Assembly: GCF_008831285.2 (NCBI RefSeq)
Contig: NC_045148.1
Coordinates: forward strand, 8,809,001-8,873,000
Source: Nymphaea colorata
Lineage: Eukaryota > Streptophyta > Magnoliopsida > Nymphaeales > Nymphaeaceae
DNA: 64,000 bases
Reading direction: 5' to 3'
The translations under genes were made by a program, and so were the position numbers. The stretch's first letter is position 1. Each line of letters starts with the position of its first letter. Shown here piece after piece: positions 28,981 through 42,379 of this stretch. Below the pieces are notes generated by a model. The model did no database searches. It was given only the letters and a program-made list of their open reading frames with translations, and was not told the origin of the DNA.

Positions 28981-31900
28981 ATGGCGGAGGACATGCAGAG
29001 TGGAGTCTGCAGCGGAAATTGGTGGATGCGGAGCGGCACTGGTGGTGGGTATGCCGGGACCTCCGCGTCTCCTTGCTCGGCCACAGCCGCCGTGAGCGAG
29101 ATGGGCAGCTTCAGCTGGTCGGCCTCGGACGTTACGGAGATGAAGGGCAGGTCGGGCGAGGAGTCCGTGGACAATCACTCGGCTTCCCTCTCCGTTGGCA
29201 GCTCCATGGTCTTCCAAGAAGCGCCGCATAAGGCGGATACCAGCGGCGTGGCCATGGATTCATCGCTGCAGCTCGTTGGCTTCGGTCTCTCGTCTTCGGC
29301 GCCGGCACCGGCGCCTGATTGGAGCCATGCCTTGATGTGAGTATAAGCAGCATCGTCGCCGTGGTGTCTAAAGTTGTTCATAGATTTTCCTCTTTCGGAT
29401 CTTTTTCTCCTTCTTGTTCAAAATCAACAACAAGGGTGCAATTGGCATGATATGGTCCTGCTAGAGAAAATTAGGGATAGCGGGTGGACAAAGAAGTGTG
29501 TATGATTTACTAATAAAAGCGCAGAGGGTCGGATCTTTACTTCTTTACGGTGCGAAGACGTTGTCTTGCTGATCATCCGAAAAATGATTTTTATCTTTCG
29601 TCAATATATTTGAATTTCCAAAATGTGATGAGTAACTAAAATTCTTTCTAGCAATCTCCTTTCTTATTTCGGGAAACAAATTAACTTGCACGATGCGTCA
29701 ATTTAATTTTTCTTGGTTGGTTCAGATTTTTCTTGGTGACCTTTTCTTTTTCTTTTCATTTTTTTTTCTTTTTTTTCAGTAGTATCGATCCTTGATGAAA
29801 TATTGGAAGGGTTGGAAGTAGGAACCTTTCTAAATTGATGTTGCTTCTGAACTCAGTTTATGAACGTGGTGGTGAACGTGGTTTGGAATCTACCTGGATG
29901 ACAGAATTTAGCAGATTATTCTTCTTCTGGTGGTTCTAATCTTTTATGCTGGTGTAATTACAGAAACCATTTGCAGGAAACTCTTAAATTTTATCGTTGG
30001 ACGGACCTCAGCTTCATTGTTATATCAACGTATTGCATAAATAAACCATGACTCTCCAATATTATGACACGAAGTGTTGTAGATCTTCCCGATGGCATCC
30101 TATACGAGTATAATGTTTCTACAGACAATTTGAACTTATCATACTTGAGATTAGGGATCTTATTTTATTCTAAGGACATAAATTTGACAAATTGCTAAAA
30201 GAACCTGCAAGTTCACCACCTAGACAATTAATCTCACATATACTTCAAATTTTTTTTTTCCAAAAACTGGCACTAATAACTCGAGTGCTTCTGCAGGCGT
30301 GGAGCTGGAAGAGCAGAGAGCAGCTTACAGACCATGATTCAGGACGAAGACCTGAACTCCCGGACGATTTTCCGGCAACCGATGCCTTCCGGACACTTTC
30401 AGAGGGATTGGACAACTGGGGAGGATTCGAACATCAATTCCCTGAAGCAAATTCATCAACACAACTTGTTTGGTCTAGAGCAGCGCCTGAATTCTGGCGA
30501 ATGTTCGGCCACTGGCCGAAGTGTTGCGGTGAATAACATGGGCCATTATGGGTATCCTCCACCTATGATGCAAGGATACGTCGATCAGGAGTCTCAGCTG
30601 TTGAGCATGCCGTCCATGAACTACCGCTTGAACTCACAGCCATTGTTTTCAGACGAGTTTCCTCAAAATTGGTCTAAATTCCCACAATTTCTCAGACAGT
30701 CTTCTTCGTCTTCATCACCACCTAAACAACAGATCAATACCCAATTACAGTTCGCGAACAATGGGCCTTTCTGGAATGCAACAACAACCATGGCGGCCGA
30801 GATTCGACCTACTTTATATGCATCTTCACCATCACAATTTCTTGCTCCAACGATGGAAGAGAAGCCCAGTTTACATAACATCATGGTAAAGGTAAATATT
30901 ACAAGAAAAACACAGCAACCTCTACTTTTATTTTCAATGAATTTCTATTTTTTTATCCCTGTGTAACTTGTATTGAAAATGTTTGGATAATGCAACCAAT
31001 TTTAGACCAACAAAAATTTGAGGAGATTTCCATGTTGTCAAAGCATCTCTTTCTGTCGAAATATGATTATTGTTATCGCATAATCGACATTATGTTGCAA
31101 GTTTTATATAATAGTTTCGCATCAGTTTTGTTACATATGTTTTCTATGTGGGCTGAATATATACCACTACGTTTTGTTAAATATTTTCATGTTCTTCCTT
31201 CAGAAAATTTCTCCGCAACGAGAATTATGATTGATTTAGAAAGCTAATTTTCCTCGTTCTTTTCTTCCAGCGGAGTTGTGAAGAAACCGGTGATGCGAGC
31301 TCGTCAGACTTGAAGAAAAGCAGCACTCCTGAATCAACATTCAAAAGGCCTAGATTGGATACACCATCACCATTACCAACGTTTAAGGTAGGAAATAATT
31401 TCCTGTGGAATAGAAAAAATGGCAGTCCTTTCTTTTCTTTTCTTAATCACCATTAACTGTCCATCTTTCTTTCTCTTCATAGGTTCGTAAAGAAAAGCTA
31501 GGTGACAGAATCACTGCGCTGCAGCAACTAGTTTCTCCCTTTGGGAAGGTGACTTTCTTCACGAATGTTTTTTTTTTTTTTTCCCTGTAAACTATATAGT
31601 CAAAATAGCGTTGCTCTCACTCTTCTTTTTATTGTATCCTTTCGTATATGCGGTTACATGTTATCAGTACTTTTTTTTTTTTTTTCAGACCGATACAGCA
31701 TCAGTCCTTCACGAAGCAATTCAGTACATCAAATTCCTCCATGATCAAGTCAATGTAAGAACTTTTCCCACACAAACTTTCTTTGTGTTCATAATAGAAT
31801 AAAAGATCTGTAACTTTAGCGCTTTATATTTTGTCAGGCGCTCAGTAATCCATATATGAAAAGTGGGATTCAGATACAACATCAACATCCACAGGTAGTT

Positions 31901-32300
31901 ATCTTTAAACCTACTGCTTTTTCCACTTCCTTCTTTTTTCTTCTTCTTCTTCTTCTTCTTTTTCCATTTTTTTTAGGGAGGGGGTTGTTGGGTGGGGAGA
32001 GGTGTTGCCAAAGTTGAACTATGCTGTAGTAATTGTATATTGATTGTTTCATTCTTTTCATCATTCAATTTCCTGGTTCTCACTGTCATCCTTTACAGAC
32101 TGAATAATTTTCATGCACAGAAAAAAAGATGTCTAATTATTATTCTATTGCAGAATTCTGATAAATCAAAGGACCAGGAAGGCCCCAAACAGGATCTCAG
32201 GAGCAGGGGACTGTGCCTGGTCCCCATCTCCAGCACCTTCGTGAATAATGAAACAGCTGCCGACTTCTGGACACCAACTTTTGGAGGGCATTACAGGTAG
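28981..32300 (+). CDS. BHLH112: bHLH transcription factor, bHLH112-type (complete, seven exons)
   Basis: Exons 28981-29336, 30297-30891, 31271-31387, 31483-31548, 31689-31754, 31838-31894 and 32154-32300 all have GT-AG borders and join to 1404 bp, 467 codons plus TAG. The N-terminus MAEDMQSGVCSGNWW, the block MGSFSWSASDVTEMK, DSSLQLVGFGLSSS and the C-terminal end ADFWTPTFGGHYR are typical of the Arabidopsis bHLH112/bHLH103/bHLH110 group. The domain (VRKEKLGDRITALQQLVSPF, GKTDTASVLHEAIQYIKFLH, DQV) lies near residue 350 and is split over exons 4-6, as in relatives. It is an atypical bHLH: the usual basic-region HER triad is absent, so binding should differ from the classic E-box factors. I chose the start at 28981 rather than the in-frame ATG at 28966 because MAED matches the family. 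Nuclear; a stress-response role is known for AtbHLH112 but is only inferred here. The exact orthologue is uncertain. Confidence 0.93.
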
Positions 32301-33266
32301 AGGAGGAAAAGCGGAAAACAAGAATTAGAGGAACTAATTCTCTACAAGTTGGGTTTCAACCCAAAGCAAGTTGTGAACGGAATACAGTTGAATTGAAAGG
32401 ATCAAAAGGAAAACGGAGAGAATGAAAGAACTTAAAAGAAAGGAAAAAGGGAGAAGAAGGAGAAAGGGAAAAAATAATAGAAGAAAAAAGGAAAGCCGAA
32501 GGAAGAAGAGGACGACTGTGGCTTTTGGTTGTAAAAGCAGGAAGAAAAAGGAGGAGGTGACAGTTCGGGGACAAGGCGTGTTGGGACAGCTACAGGTGAA
32601 CTGATGCTGGGCGGCCAAGATATGAGGGATCGGATGATCAGAATTTTTAGCATGTAATAATTCTTGTTCAAGTAACTGAATACCATTATAATAAGATTAA
32701 AATTCGCATCCAGATTTTTTTTTTGCAGGCTAAATTTTGGCAGGAACGATGAAGGAGAAAGGAGGGATGGGTCTTTGTACAAATGCACGTAAACCGGGCG
32801 ACCACCTTCCTTAAAAAACTATTGGATTTATTTGAATTCCGGAATTGGGGAGTGCAGAGCTGGGTTTTTATGTGTATATATATAATATGGTAGTGGAAGT
32901 TACAGGGTGCCCACTGTCTGTTCCTTTATAGGGGTATGCATAATTGAGAGAGAGAGAGAGAGAGAGAGAGGAAAAGAAAGAGAGAGAGCTTTGCCTTTTG
33001 GTTTTGGCTTTTGTCTTGCACTACCCTTTCCATCGACGGGACACCACATGAAATATATGCGAACACGCACAACCATAAACCAGCAACCTAAAAAAAAAAA
33101 AGCAACCTCTAAAAAAAAAAAAAAGGAAAGAAAGCTGTAATGTAATGTTAGAGTAAACGGAAAGCTAATATGTAGGAATATTATGGCAGATGCTATACTT
33201 GCAGAAGCGAATGAATCCCACCTGTTCTTATTTATCTTATGCTTTCTGTCCTTATCTTTTCCGAGA

Positions 33267-33297
<31 letters not shown>

Positions 33298-36200
33298 GGG
33301 CCCTTTACTTTTTTCCTTTTCACCTTCTGTTATGCATTCTGAAAAGGAATTTAAACGAACTGTAACTTTGTTGCATGTTCTGGCAAGTGACAAATGCTCT
33401 GTGGAAGCTTAGACGCTACAGATTCGTCTGGGGAAGACATGCGCAAGTGAGGACTTCAAGCTACAAATTAACTAAAGTTGCACCCCACGTACAACAACAT
33501 GATCACACGAACTCACCCTCCATATTTGGCCACCACTGCAACTGCATCAGTTCATCGGAAATTCTAACCGGAAATGGCTGAGGTGCTCTATCTCAGCTTT
33601 ATAGCTATAGAGAGAGAGAGAGAGAGAGAGAGAATTTGCATTCAATAAAACTGAAACATGAGTAATAGATGCTATACGGTACAACTGAAAAAAAAGAAAA
33701 CAATAAAAAATAAAAAAAGAAAGCCATGAAGAAGAACCAAGAAACAACATCCTTCGGCCAAAAAGCCTTCAAGATAACTAGGGTGTGCAATGAAAGGTGG
33801 TGGACATAGAAACGTGCAACACAAAAGAAGACGACATTGCGACTGATCCAAATTTGGCACAAGAAGATAAATAACCATGTACCCCAAGGAAATCACCATC
33901 ACTTAGACTTGAGAATGGCCGGCGGTCAGAAGAGAACATCACGTGCTAAAGAAGATGGAGAGACGACTGAAGTGCCAAGAATCATGAGAGAGAGCTAGAG
34001 CGTGTGGATATTAATACTATAGAAAAATTAATTGTGTTTCTCTCGGATGATGCATTTGTCCCGTGAATTGCTGGACTCCAATGGTTGTTGCTTGAGATTT
34101 CAAAGATTTTCGTGCATAGTCTTTCTCACAAGATCAAATACGAAAGAACATGGCGAATGTAAAAGCTGAATTGTGTTAACCAATTAAACGATGAAGCTGG
34201 CGAAACTGAGATAGTTATTAGGCTTTTTCTTTTTTCTTTTTCCTTCATTAGTCTACAACTTGGTAGGCAACTTTAATTTGAAGTACCATCCTGGCCAAAT
34301 AGCAGCCGCCGATTCACCAAATGCTTTCTGCAAATAGATCATTAGACGTTTTCTAACGAATGTACTACTTGATTGAGAACTCAATGCCAGACAAGGAGCA
34401 CAACTTCCTCTATCACATAAGCGCCATTATTCTCTGTGCAACGCCCTCGGAATGGGAGTTAATAGCCCGAGACTTTTACACTGTACAGAGTACAGACAAC
34501 AACTGAGTTTTACGTCATGAGTATACTTTCAGTCTTTCCTCATGTTAGTTTCTATCATCGATGCAACCACGAGTTGGGATAATATTACAGTGGCAAGTAT
34601 AATTATAATACCGAGACAACGTAATTAATTTATGAAAATTTTGAGCTCAGGACATGACACGGTACTTGTGAAAAGGACTTCCGTAATTCGTAATCGACTA
34701 AGAGACTGAAACGTTGCTCGTACTAATACTACTTTTTGATTAAGTGCCCGTATCTTCTCCACTTACCATCTTGCATAGTTTTCATACAAGAGAATCGGTT
34801 AGACATGTATATTCAACGACAAGAGCGTGTTCGATAAGACAGAGAATTTTGCTTTGCATGGTGTGAACATGCATATTTCCGCGTGATTCTACAATAACCG
34901 TGACAGGATTATGTGGAAACAATTCCACGTCCATGTCAAAGCACATGGAAGATCTCCAAAAGTGTGTATATATAATAAGAAGAAATCTCAGGCCGTTTTC
35001 CATCCAATCATGACCTCACGATGCTTGCTTAAAGATGTTTCCATCTAAACTCAAGAAATTCAATATATATATATCACTTGATCTATTATAATTGACAATT
35101 GAGAGAAAACCAAAACTAAAAAGTTATAGAACATTTTCATGGTTTAGTATTAGATGACATTTTTTCACCTTATTTTTCTCTCAACCCTTTGTTGCTATTA
35201 TTAGACAACTCTGATTGACTTTGGATGTTAAAGTTATCATTCAATCGTTATATATATATATATATATATATAAAATATGGATTTGATTGAACAGTGGTAC
35301 TCTAGAGTGAGGGGGGGGGAGCGTGCACCTCCCGCTCACCTTTCTGGCTTTCTCTTGGGCATGGGAATAATTTTTTAATATAATAATATATACATATAAT
35401 TAATTATAATAAAATATTATATATATATAAATTAATAAAATAAATATTAAAAAAACATTATTAAGCCCAACCGGTTCGGCCGATAAAGAATCGGGTTGGT
35501 TCGGTGCTCTTTTTTTTTTTTTTTTTTTGACTCGAGCTTAAGTCGGGCCAAGTACCGATTATCTTCCGGCGGCCCAGCTCGGTGCCCAACCCATTATGCT
35601 TTGTCAGGCGACAGATCCAACCACCTTTCCTACCGGCGGAGCTCCATCCATCCAAGCTGTCCTCAACTACCGCCTCGAGCAGCCCTCCTGCTTGCTCACC
35701 CTCCGCCTGTAGATCTGCCCTCAATGACATCTCAGGTGGCCAGCTTCGACCTGCCCTCAAGAGTCAAGCCTGCTCACCTGCCGGGTATGCATCGTTCTTT
35801 CTCGGTCAAGATTTCAGTAAGGATGGCCATGGAATCTTGCTCTCCAGGCCTCCCATTCGTTATGGTTTTGGAAAAAATGATGACAAAGTGATCATCAGGG
35901 GTAACGAGTGCTTCTCTCCCCATCTAGCGTTTTCATTTGGAGGGGCTGTTGTATACAGCAACCCCATTGGATCATGTCTGCCTGCCCCATGGCAAAGGAC
36001 ATGATCCAAGTGTGATTTCTTTCCCCTAAGGATGCCTCTCGCTAATGTACCTCAATATGCATCGCAGTTTTAACATGCATGAAAAACAGTTAAACCACCC
36101 AATGCGACACGATTTTTTATTTTTTTAATTGTGACCCTAAATTTATTTTCTCAACTCTGAGCTGAGATTTATGGACAACAGAAAAAAACAAAGAAAGATT

Positions 36201-37386
36201 TTGCTGAAACTTGCAATGCACATAGCTAACTAGGGGTGAAGATCGTTGGCACTCTACTTGTTTATTTGGCAAATGAGACAAGTATTCCGTGAAGGGTTTT
36301 CATTTATGAGCATCACGTGTTAACGAGTAAGTCCTTTTGATGGTTTACTTCTCTGTCTATAATTATCTTCATTCTTTTGCAGATTGTTTGATGCTGAAAT
36401 CCAGTAATATAATCTGACAGATTGAGAATCTTTTATTTTGCATCTTATGCTCTTCGTTTTCACTTTGTACTAGACGTATAATTATCTTAGCTTTGTTCTT
36501 CTCATTCTTGTGAAAATACTATCCTTTCTTTGTATTAGACATATATAAAAAAACAAGAAATAAGACACCAGCCTACAACGAACCCGCATGGTATGGTCAT
36601 CTTGGTTGGGGCAAGGAGATGGCTTCAGCTTTGGGACTGAAACAACTAGAGTTAATATAACACCATCCCCTTGTTAGTTAGTTCATTGAAGTTTTAGTAC
36701 TTGCTTGAGAAAGTATATCCTACAAACAAAAGCTTAACTGCGTTTAGTATGACAAATTCTCAACGATTTTCTACATTTACATATGATTGCACCTTCAGTT
36801 TTGTAAACACACATGTTCACAGTTTTTGTTAAATTATGAATAATTGTTGATTGTGTAATGTTGTTATTAGTGTTTCTCACATTCTTGTTCAAATTCTCCA
36901 GAAAGCTAAAATGGTGAAATTCTTCAAGTATCAAATGTACCAATATAAATGTGGACTGCGAGCAGTCATTTCTTATAGTAAAAAATGGTCAAAATTCAAG
37001 GAGGTTGTTTATACGAGTATAAATTGAATTGTTAGTTTGCATTGTATCAAAGTTTGATATTGTTCTTAATGTTGTTTTTTGTTACTTTTGTAGACCATGC
37101 CGAGATTTTGTTTTAGATGGATTTGTAACAAAAATGGTTTTTATTTGTCGAAAGAAGACAATGTGCAGTTTTTGATCAATCACTAGATAGTGCACAAGAA
37201 GAGGTATTACAATTGAGAGAGAAGGTTGGCCAACTACATGGTAGTCAGGTGGTGGCAATAATACTGAAGGCAAATATGTATAGAGAGGATACAAAGAAGT
37301 AAGTGAAGGCATTAAATGTTTGCATATTAATTCTATTGCCAATATAAATGTCAGCAGCCCATAATACTATGAATCACGAGTGGGTT
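32301..37386. other. bHLH 3' flank and intergenic DNA
   Basis: Contains (GA)n tracts at 32946-32970, 33268-33291 and 33609-33632 and (TA)n at 35250-35271. 35460-35600 has CGGTTCGG/CGGGTTGG words like other composition-biased repeats in the window. The 131- and 140-codon frames at 35496-36004 overlap in different phases and match no family I know. Confidence 0.4.

Positions 37387-37450
<64 letters not shown>
37387..37450. repeat. (CT)n(TA)n microsatellite
   Basis: About 15 CT units followed by about 15 TA units. Confidence 0.93.
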
Positions 37451-37453
<3 letters not shown>

Positions 37454-39192
37454 AGAGAGAAACTTTTCGACCTTCCAACCTGTATTATTCGCGGGGGTGA
37501 ACTTTTAAAGCACATCTTCTGGTCGATATATTCTGCAGAGGTGTAGTACCGTCAAGTATGAAAAGGAAAGCGACAAACATGGATGCATTTGATCATATGT
37601 CAACCGATTCAGAATAATGTCTCCGTGAAAGAGTTGCATATTCCCAGCATAGATGCTACTAGTCAGCTATCTAATAATTAGGGTTCTGTAATATTAATCG
37701 GCAGACTCTGTTTAAAATGCAGTCGCAATGAAGCTAGCTTTGAAAATAAGGAACCAACAGAAAAGATCATATTTTCAAGATCTTCAAAATCACTCTTTTA
37801 AGTAGCACGCCCAAATATTATATTACATTAGCTGTTCAAAAATATTCTCTCTTTTATAAAAGTAGAATGCTCAATTATTATTACCTTTTGACAACTACAT
37901 ACCAACTAAGATGGATCCGGATTGGAACTTAATCCCCACCAATGTACTTACTGAGTTTGATCTCATGGTTTGCACAAGGAAACTTGTGTTTTCAGAAAAG
38001 TGGATCACATGTATACTTCATTTGTCCCCATCGCTCTTGAAGACAAAATTGAACTAATTAAAGTTCTCAGCACTGTTTGACGATCTTTGATTTAACAAGT
38101 TGGAACAAGAAAAAACACGTTAAAAGAAATAAAGGCAATAACCATATACATCTGGTGCCCATATTATAATTATTTGATTTAAAAAATTTGATGACCTAAC
38201 ATTAGTAATTATGTTGTATGATGACTAAGTGCACTTGATTCTCAAGTTAATTTATTTGGCAATATATAAAGTGAAGGCTGGTGTATGTACATCCTTGTGT
38301 AAGAATGATTGGTTCTAGGAATTAGTTCGTCAGTTCGGGTGCTACCAATATGCCTTGAAGAAAGTAACTTTGCTTTCTGCGCTTCAAACTTATAGTAAAT
38401 ACTTCCTATTCTGTTGTACATGTAGAATATGACGAAACTTTTAAGATACGGCAGATTCTTAGTGTGAATTGACTGCCACCTTACTAATGTATAATTACTG
38501 TGTAAAATGCCCTGTCATTTCATCTTATTTCATCAATCAGTCTTATTAAACGGAGCGCCGGATAGCACAGCTTTCTTGCTTAAAACCAGGAGGAGTTCCA
38601 GCGAAAATTTTTGTATTAAAGAAAGAAAGAATGAATGAATGATGCAGTTTAGGTGTGTTATGGTAAATTCATTGATCTATAAAAGCCGGAACGCCATCTT
38701 AGAATTCACGATTAACTGCTTGAGCTTATAATGAAATGATTCCCATGATCGATGCTCCTGATGAAGAACACGTTATATGTTATGCCCCTAATGACCATGA
38801 TGATTCTGTTGGTTAAATAGAAGACCCTCCTTTATCAGATTGAAAGTGGAACTCGAAAAATTTTCTTATGTAAAATTACTAAAATACTTTAGTAAAAGGT
38901 AAGAACATGTCTAGAGGGTCATAGCTCAAATGGGCGAGCTGCGACATGTTATGTGGTACCTCCAATTCAATCGTTGTACTCCTATATCAAAAAAGTAAAT
39001 GGATCCTAAGTGCAAGTTAAAGGAAGTGGAGATTTCCCGATGCAACTCTAAACCTTGAGAGCAACGGAAAAAGGAAAAAGGGGAGGCTTAAGGTCTCAAT
39101 CCTCCTGCCCACTCTCAAAATAAAGAACATGTCATACCATGTCAGCTACATGAGATTACGGAGAAACAGTTTTTTGCTCTATCCATTCTCAG
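37451..39192. other. Intergenic DNA with a possible tRNA-derived SINE head
   Basis: At about 38913-38975, GTCATAGCTCAAATGGGCG resembles a tRNA A box and TCCAATTCAATC a B box about 35 bases later, as in plant SINEs. It is not a functional tRNA because no cloverleaf forms. No gene seen. Confidence 0.3.
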
Positions 39193-39386
39193 CAGGGGCG
39201 GAGCCAAGGTAGGGCTCGCATGGGCCCTGGGCCCACCTCAATTTTTTTTTTAAAAAAAATTACATGTAAATTTTTAAAAATTTTACTTGTTTTACATAAA
39301 AGTTTTGAAAAATGACATTTTGGCCCTAGTGAAAATTTAAAAACTTTAATTCGATTACTTCATAAAAAATTTCTAGTTTTGCCCCT
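39193..39386. mobile_element. Short non-autonomous element with CAGGGGCGGAGCC end
   Basis: Starts CAGGGGCGGAGCCAAGG and continues with GGGCCCTGGGCCCACCTC, an A/T core, and ends TTCTAGTTTTGCCCCTT. Diverged copies lie at 56180-56380 and 62253-62438, here in the opposite orientation. The core words TTTTTACATGTAAA and AAAATGACATTT are shared. By length and ends this is a hAT-like MITE family. Confidence 0.6.
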
Positions 39387-41756
39387 TCCCAATTAGCATC
39401 CGGCCTTCCAATAGTTCAACGTTTACAATTCATTGACAGACTGGTTTCTTCCTTACTCCAAGTAGCTCCCTCTCTCACATATCAAGGAACAATTTAACAT
39501 TTTTAGTCATTTACGGCCAAGGCAGACTGAAAGGTGGTAAATAAAAGCGAGCATCGTGATTCCCAGCAAATTTAGGTCGCTAAATGAAAATTTTGAGATG
39601 TTAGCTTGTATTCAAAATATACTAAACTTTTAACGCCAGTCCAGCTAGTTAAAGAAAAATAGTATTGCGAGGTGACAAGAGGAATAATCGCTTGAGACGA
39701 AAGCAACCACAAAAGTTGTGAAAGGACAACGTTAAGTACAAAACTAACTAAATAATCAGAATATCACAACTTGGATTATGGACTGACAGCATTGTTGAGT
39801 TGTCATTGTTTTTTCTGGACACTAGTTCGGTAACGCTTTTCTGTTTTGTATCCATCTAGAATCCTTATCCTTCTGCTAAGGGAAGGTGGGCAGGTTAGAT
39901 ACGCATGCAGTTGGCTTGAAGAACTTTCAAATTACTCTTCAAGAATTTAGTAATCCAGGTGTATTCATGTTGTTATTGTTGTTATTACTATTGTTACTGA
40001 ATGTTATTATTAACATTTATTTGAGAAATTTGTATGTAGCTGGTTAACATCGTTGTTCATATTGCAATCGGGCAGCAAGGTGAGTCACATTCATGGGTCT
40101 GAAGTCCAAATCCTATAATCGTTGTCACATTCGGGTGTATTATTATTCTGGTTGATAAGCACGACATAGTTGAATGATGTACCATAAATCTACCTAACCA
40201 TGTAGGCATAAGGTATGGCTTTTGAGGTTTTATGCAAGGGGATTACTCCAAATAAACATTAAAAATAAAGTAGCTGATCAACATTCCATGCATTTGCAAA
40301 TAACTGCCTAATTTTGAGAACTTACAAATAGCTGCAGTTTTATAACATAGTCCTCAATCACATGCTACATGAAGGGAAAACGTTAACCACAATTAGAAAA
40401 AGAATAGTTAGTTAAGGTAATTTCTTATAAAATAAATTACAAGTCAAAAGTTTAAATTTTCCACAATTTTGACATCTTTTTCTCCATACCTTCCAATTTT
40501 ATCGGATGTCTCCGACATTTCCCCCTCCCCTCTCTTTCTAATTCGAAAGTTTATTAATAAAATAAAGCATTAATAATTCAAAATTCTTCATTTTCATGCA
40601 TGCCCTTTATCCCCAAGTCCCGATGCAAGGCCGCTGGGAGAGCGGCTCCCTTCCCCGTTTTATTCCCTTTATCTCCAAGTTCACTAGCCTTAATTTGGAC
40701 CCTGTCAAGAAAACTAAGCCATGCTAAAATTTGATTTCTAAGTAATGGACTTAAACCCAAAAGGCTCTTTCCATCTTGAATCAATTTTTTTCAGGGAAAC
40801 TTTGAACATACTTATACATATGTTTGAGATCAAATAAATATATCTCTAACAAATTGACAATCGTCTTAAGGGTGTGCTAGTTTTGATTGCATTGGATCAA
40901 GATCTGAGCTGATCCCAGATTTTGGGATCTAAGAGCTAGGATTTCAGATCATCAAAGGATTTAAAGTTCGTTATTTGAAAGAGAAAAATAAGCATCTAAT
41001 TGGATGAAGACAATGTTTTCGTTTCAAATCGAAGAAATACCTTTTTGACAGACCCCACCTATCCATGGTCTAAATTACCATGAAAGAGTAAAACTTACAA
41101 CAAAGATTTATCAGCTTTAATCAAGCAAAAATAAACCCAGTACATGAAAAATAGACCCATTAATACAAAAGCCTATACAAGACCTGGACATGATTTGAAG
41201 TCATTAACGCGGTGCTCTGTTTCTGTACTCTATTTAAGGAATTTCTTGTATTGTCTGGTATAATATTATTGTAAATGATCTTTTGGGTCGTCTTATGGGG
41301 GGATTCTGTATTGCCGACTGCGTTTATCAGTTCCATTTCGTATTTTTGTTGTTTCTTCTTGTTCAATCCTTCTCCCTCTAGTTTTTATACGGAACATTTA
41401 ATTTGATCAATGTATAACTCCAGCAGGTTTCTTCGGTAAAGGAACTCTAAAGTGCTTATATAATAAATTATATCTACAAATGATGTTGGGGATGCAAACA
41501 ATGGGCAAGATATTTCGGAAACTGTTACTAAGAAGACCAATTTTGATCAATTACAATTGCTTAAGCTTCCAGCTTCTCATGGGCTGTTGACTAGTAATGT
41601 TGAACGAATTAACTTCTCTGTCAATTTTTTAATCACTTTCTCCAATCCAAACCTGCCATCTCGCTTTGTAGTGCCTTGAGAATCCTAGCTAGAGGGGCCA
41701 TTGCAGGGGCTTGTTATTAGTGACGACTTTGAAGACTGACTACGTTCACAGTTATG

Positions 41757-41762
<6 letters not shown>
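39387..41762. other. Intergenic DNA
   Basis: AT-rich. 40870-41060 has GATC-rich partly self-complementary words (GGATCAAGATCTGAGC, CAGATTTTGGGATCT). 41478-41690 reads as a plausible but unrecognised peptide (STNDVGDANNGQDISETV). No assignable gene. Confidence 0.35.
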
Positions 41763-41799
<37 letters not shown>

Positions 41800-41822
41800 G
41801 GAGAGAGAGAGAGAGAGAGAGC
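41763..41822. repeat. (TA)n(GA)n microsatellite
   Basis: About 17 TA units then about 11 GA units. Confidence 0.93.
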
Positions 41823-41934
41823 TTGTTTTCTTTAAATTACGCGCTTCTGACTGCAAGTAAGAATAAGCATATTTATGTTTTGCTGAACATTATTGACAAT
41901 GGAGATGGCAACTTTTGTCTATCATATAGCAACA

Positions 41935-42127
41935 CAACATATATTAATACATCGGCAAGCAGCCGGACACGAAGATTAACTAGGCAAAACAAAGTAGGGA
42001 ATTCACAATCTAGACCAAAATTGACAAGGTAGTTGTGCAGTGTGGTGGCTTCAATAAGATTCACAGGAGCTGGTGCTAGAAGAATGGCCTAACAAGACAA
42101 TTGCTCTTAAGAGTGCCGACATCTCTT
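41935..42127 (-). pseudogene. Decayed 3' end of an aspartic protease gene
   Basis: Minus-strand reading gives QLSC*AILLAPAPVNLIEAT and TLHNYLVNFGLDCEF. This aligns with QLSCLAILPTPGEMNIIGST and LQQNFLVHYDLGKNMISF of the neighbouring intact protease (42380-43866). The 3' flanks also match: ATACATCGGCAAGC here, ATACATCGGCAGAC beyond the intact gene. A stop, lost Gly-Ser and scattered changes show it is dead. It lies about 250 bases downstream in the same orientation, so a local tandem duplication is the simplest origin. Confidence 0.75.
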
Positions 42128-42379
42128 GTAGTTCATCTTTTTCAGAATAATGAGCTGCCATGGATGTAGGTTGACTCATTGTCTTCATGAACCATGTAAA
42201 TCATTAATTATCGTGCGTTTGCATCTTTTCTTCTTTTTCGGTTGAATACAAGAAGAGAGCGAGAGAGATTATGGACTAATTGAAATGACCTTTTTTCTCA
42301 TATTACCGTAATATGGCAAAATGCATCAATACATCGGCAGACTGTTGGAACGACAATGAGATTGTAAAAGGTAGGGAAT

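Noticed and set aside
35496-36004. Two overlapping frames of 131 and 140 codons
   Set aside because: No domain or splice structure, they begin in a poly-T run, and they overlap each other in different phases.
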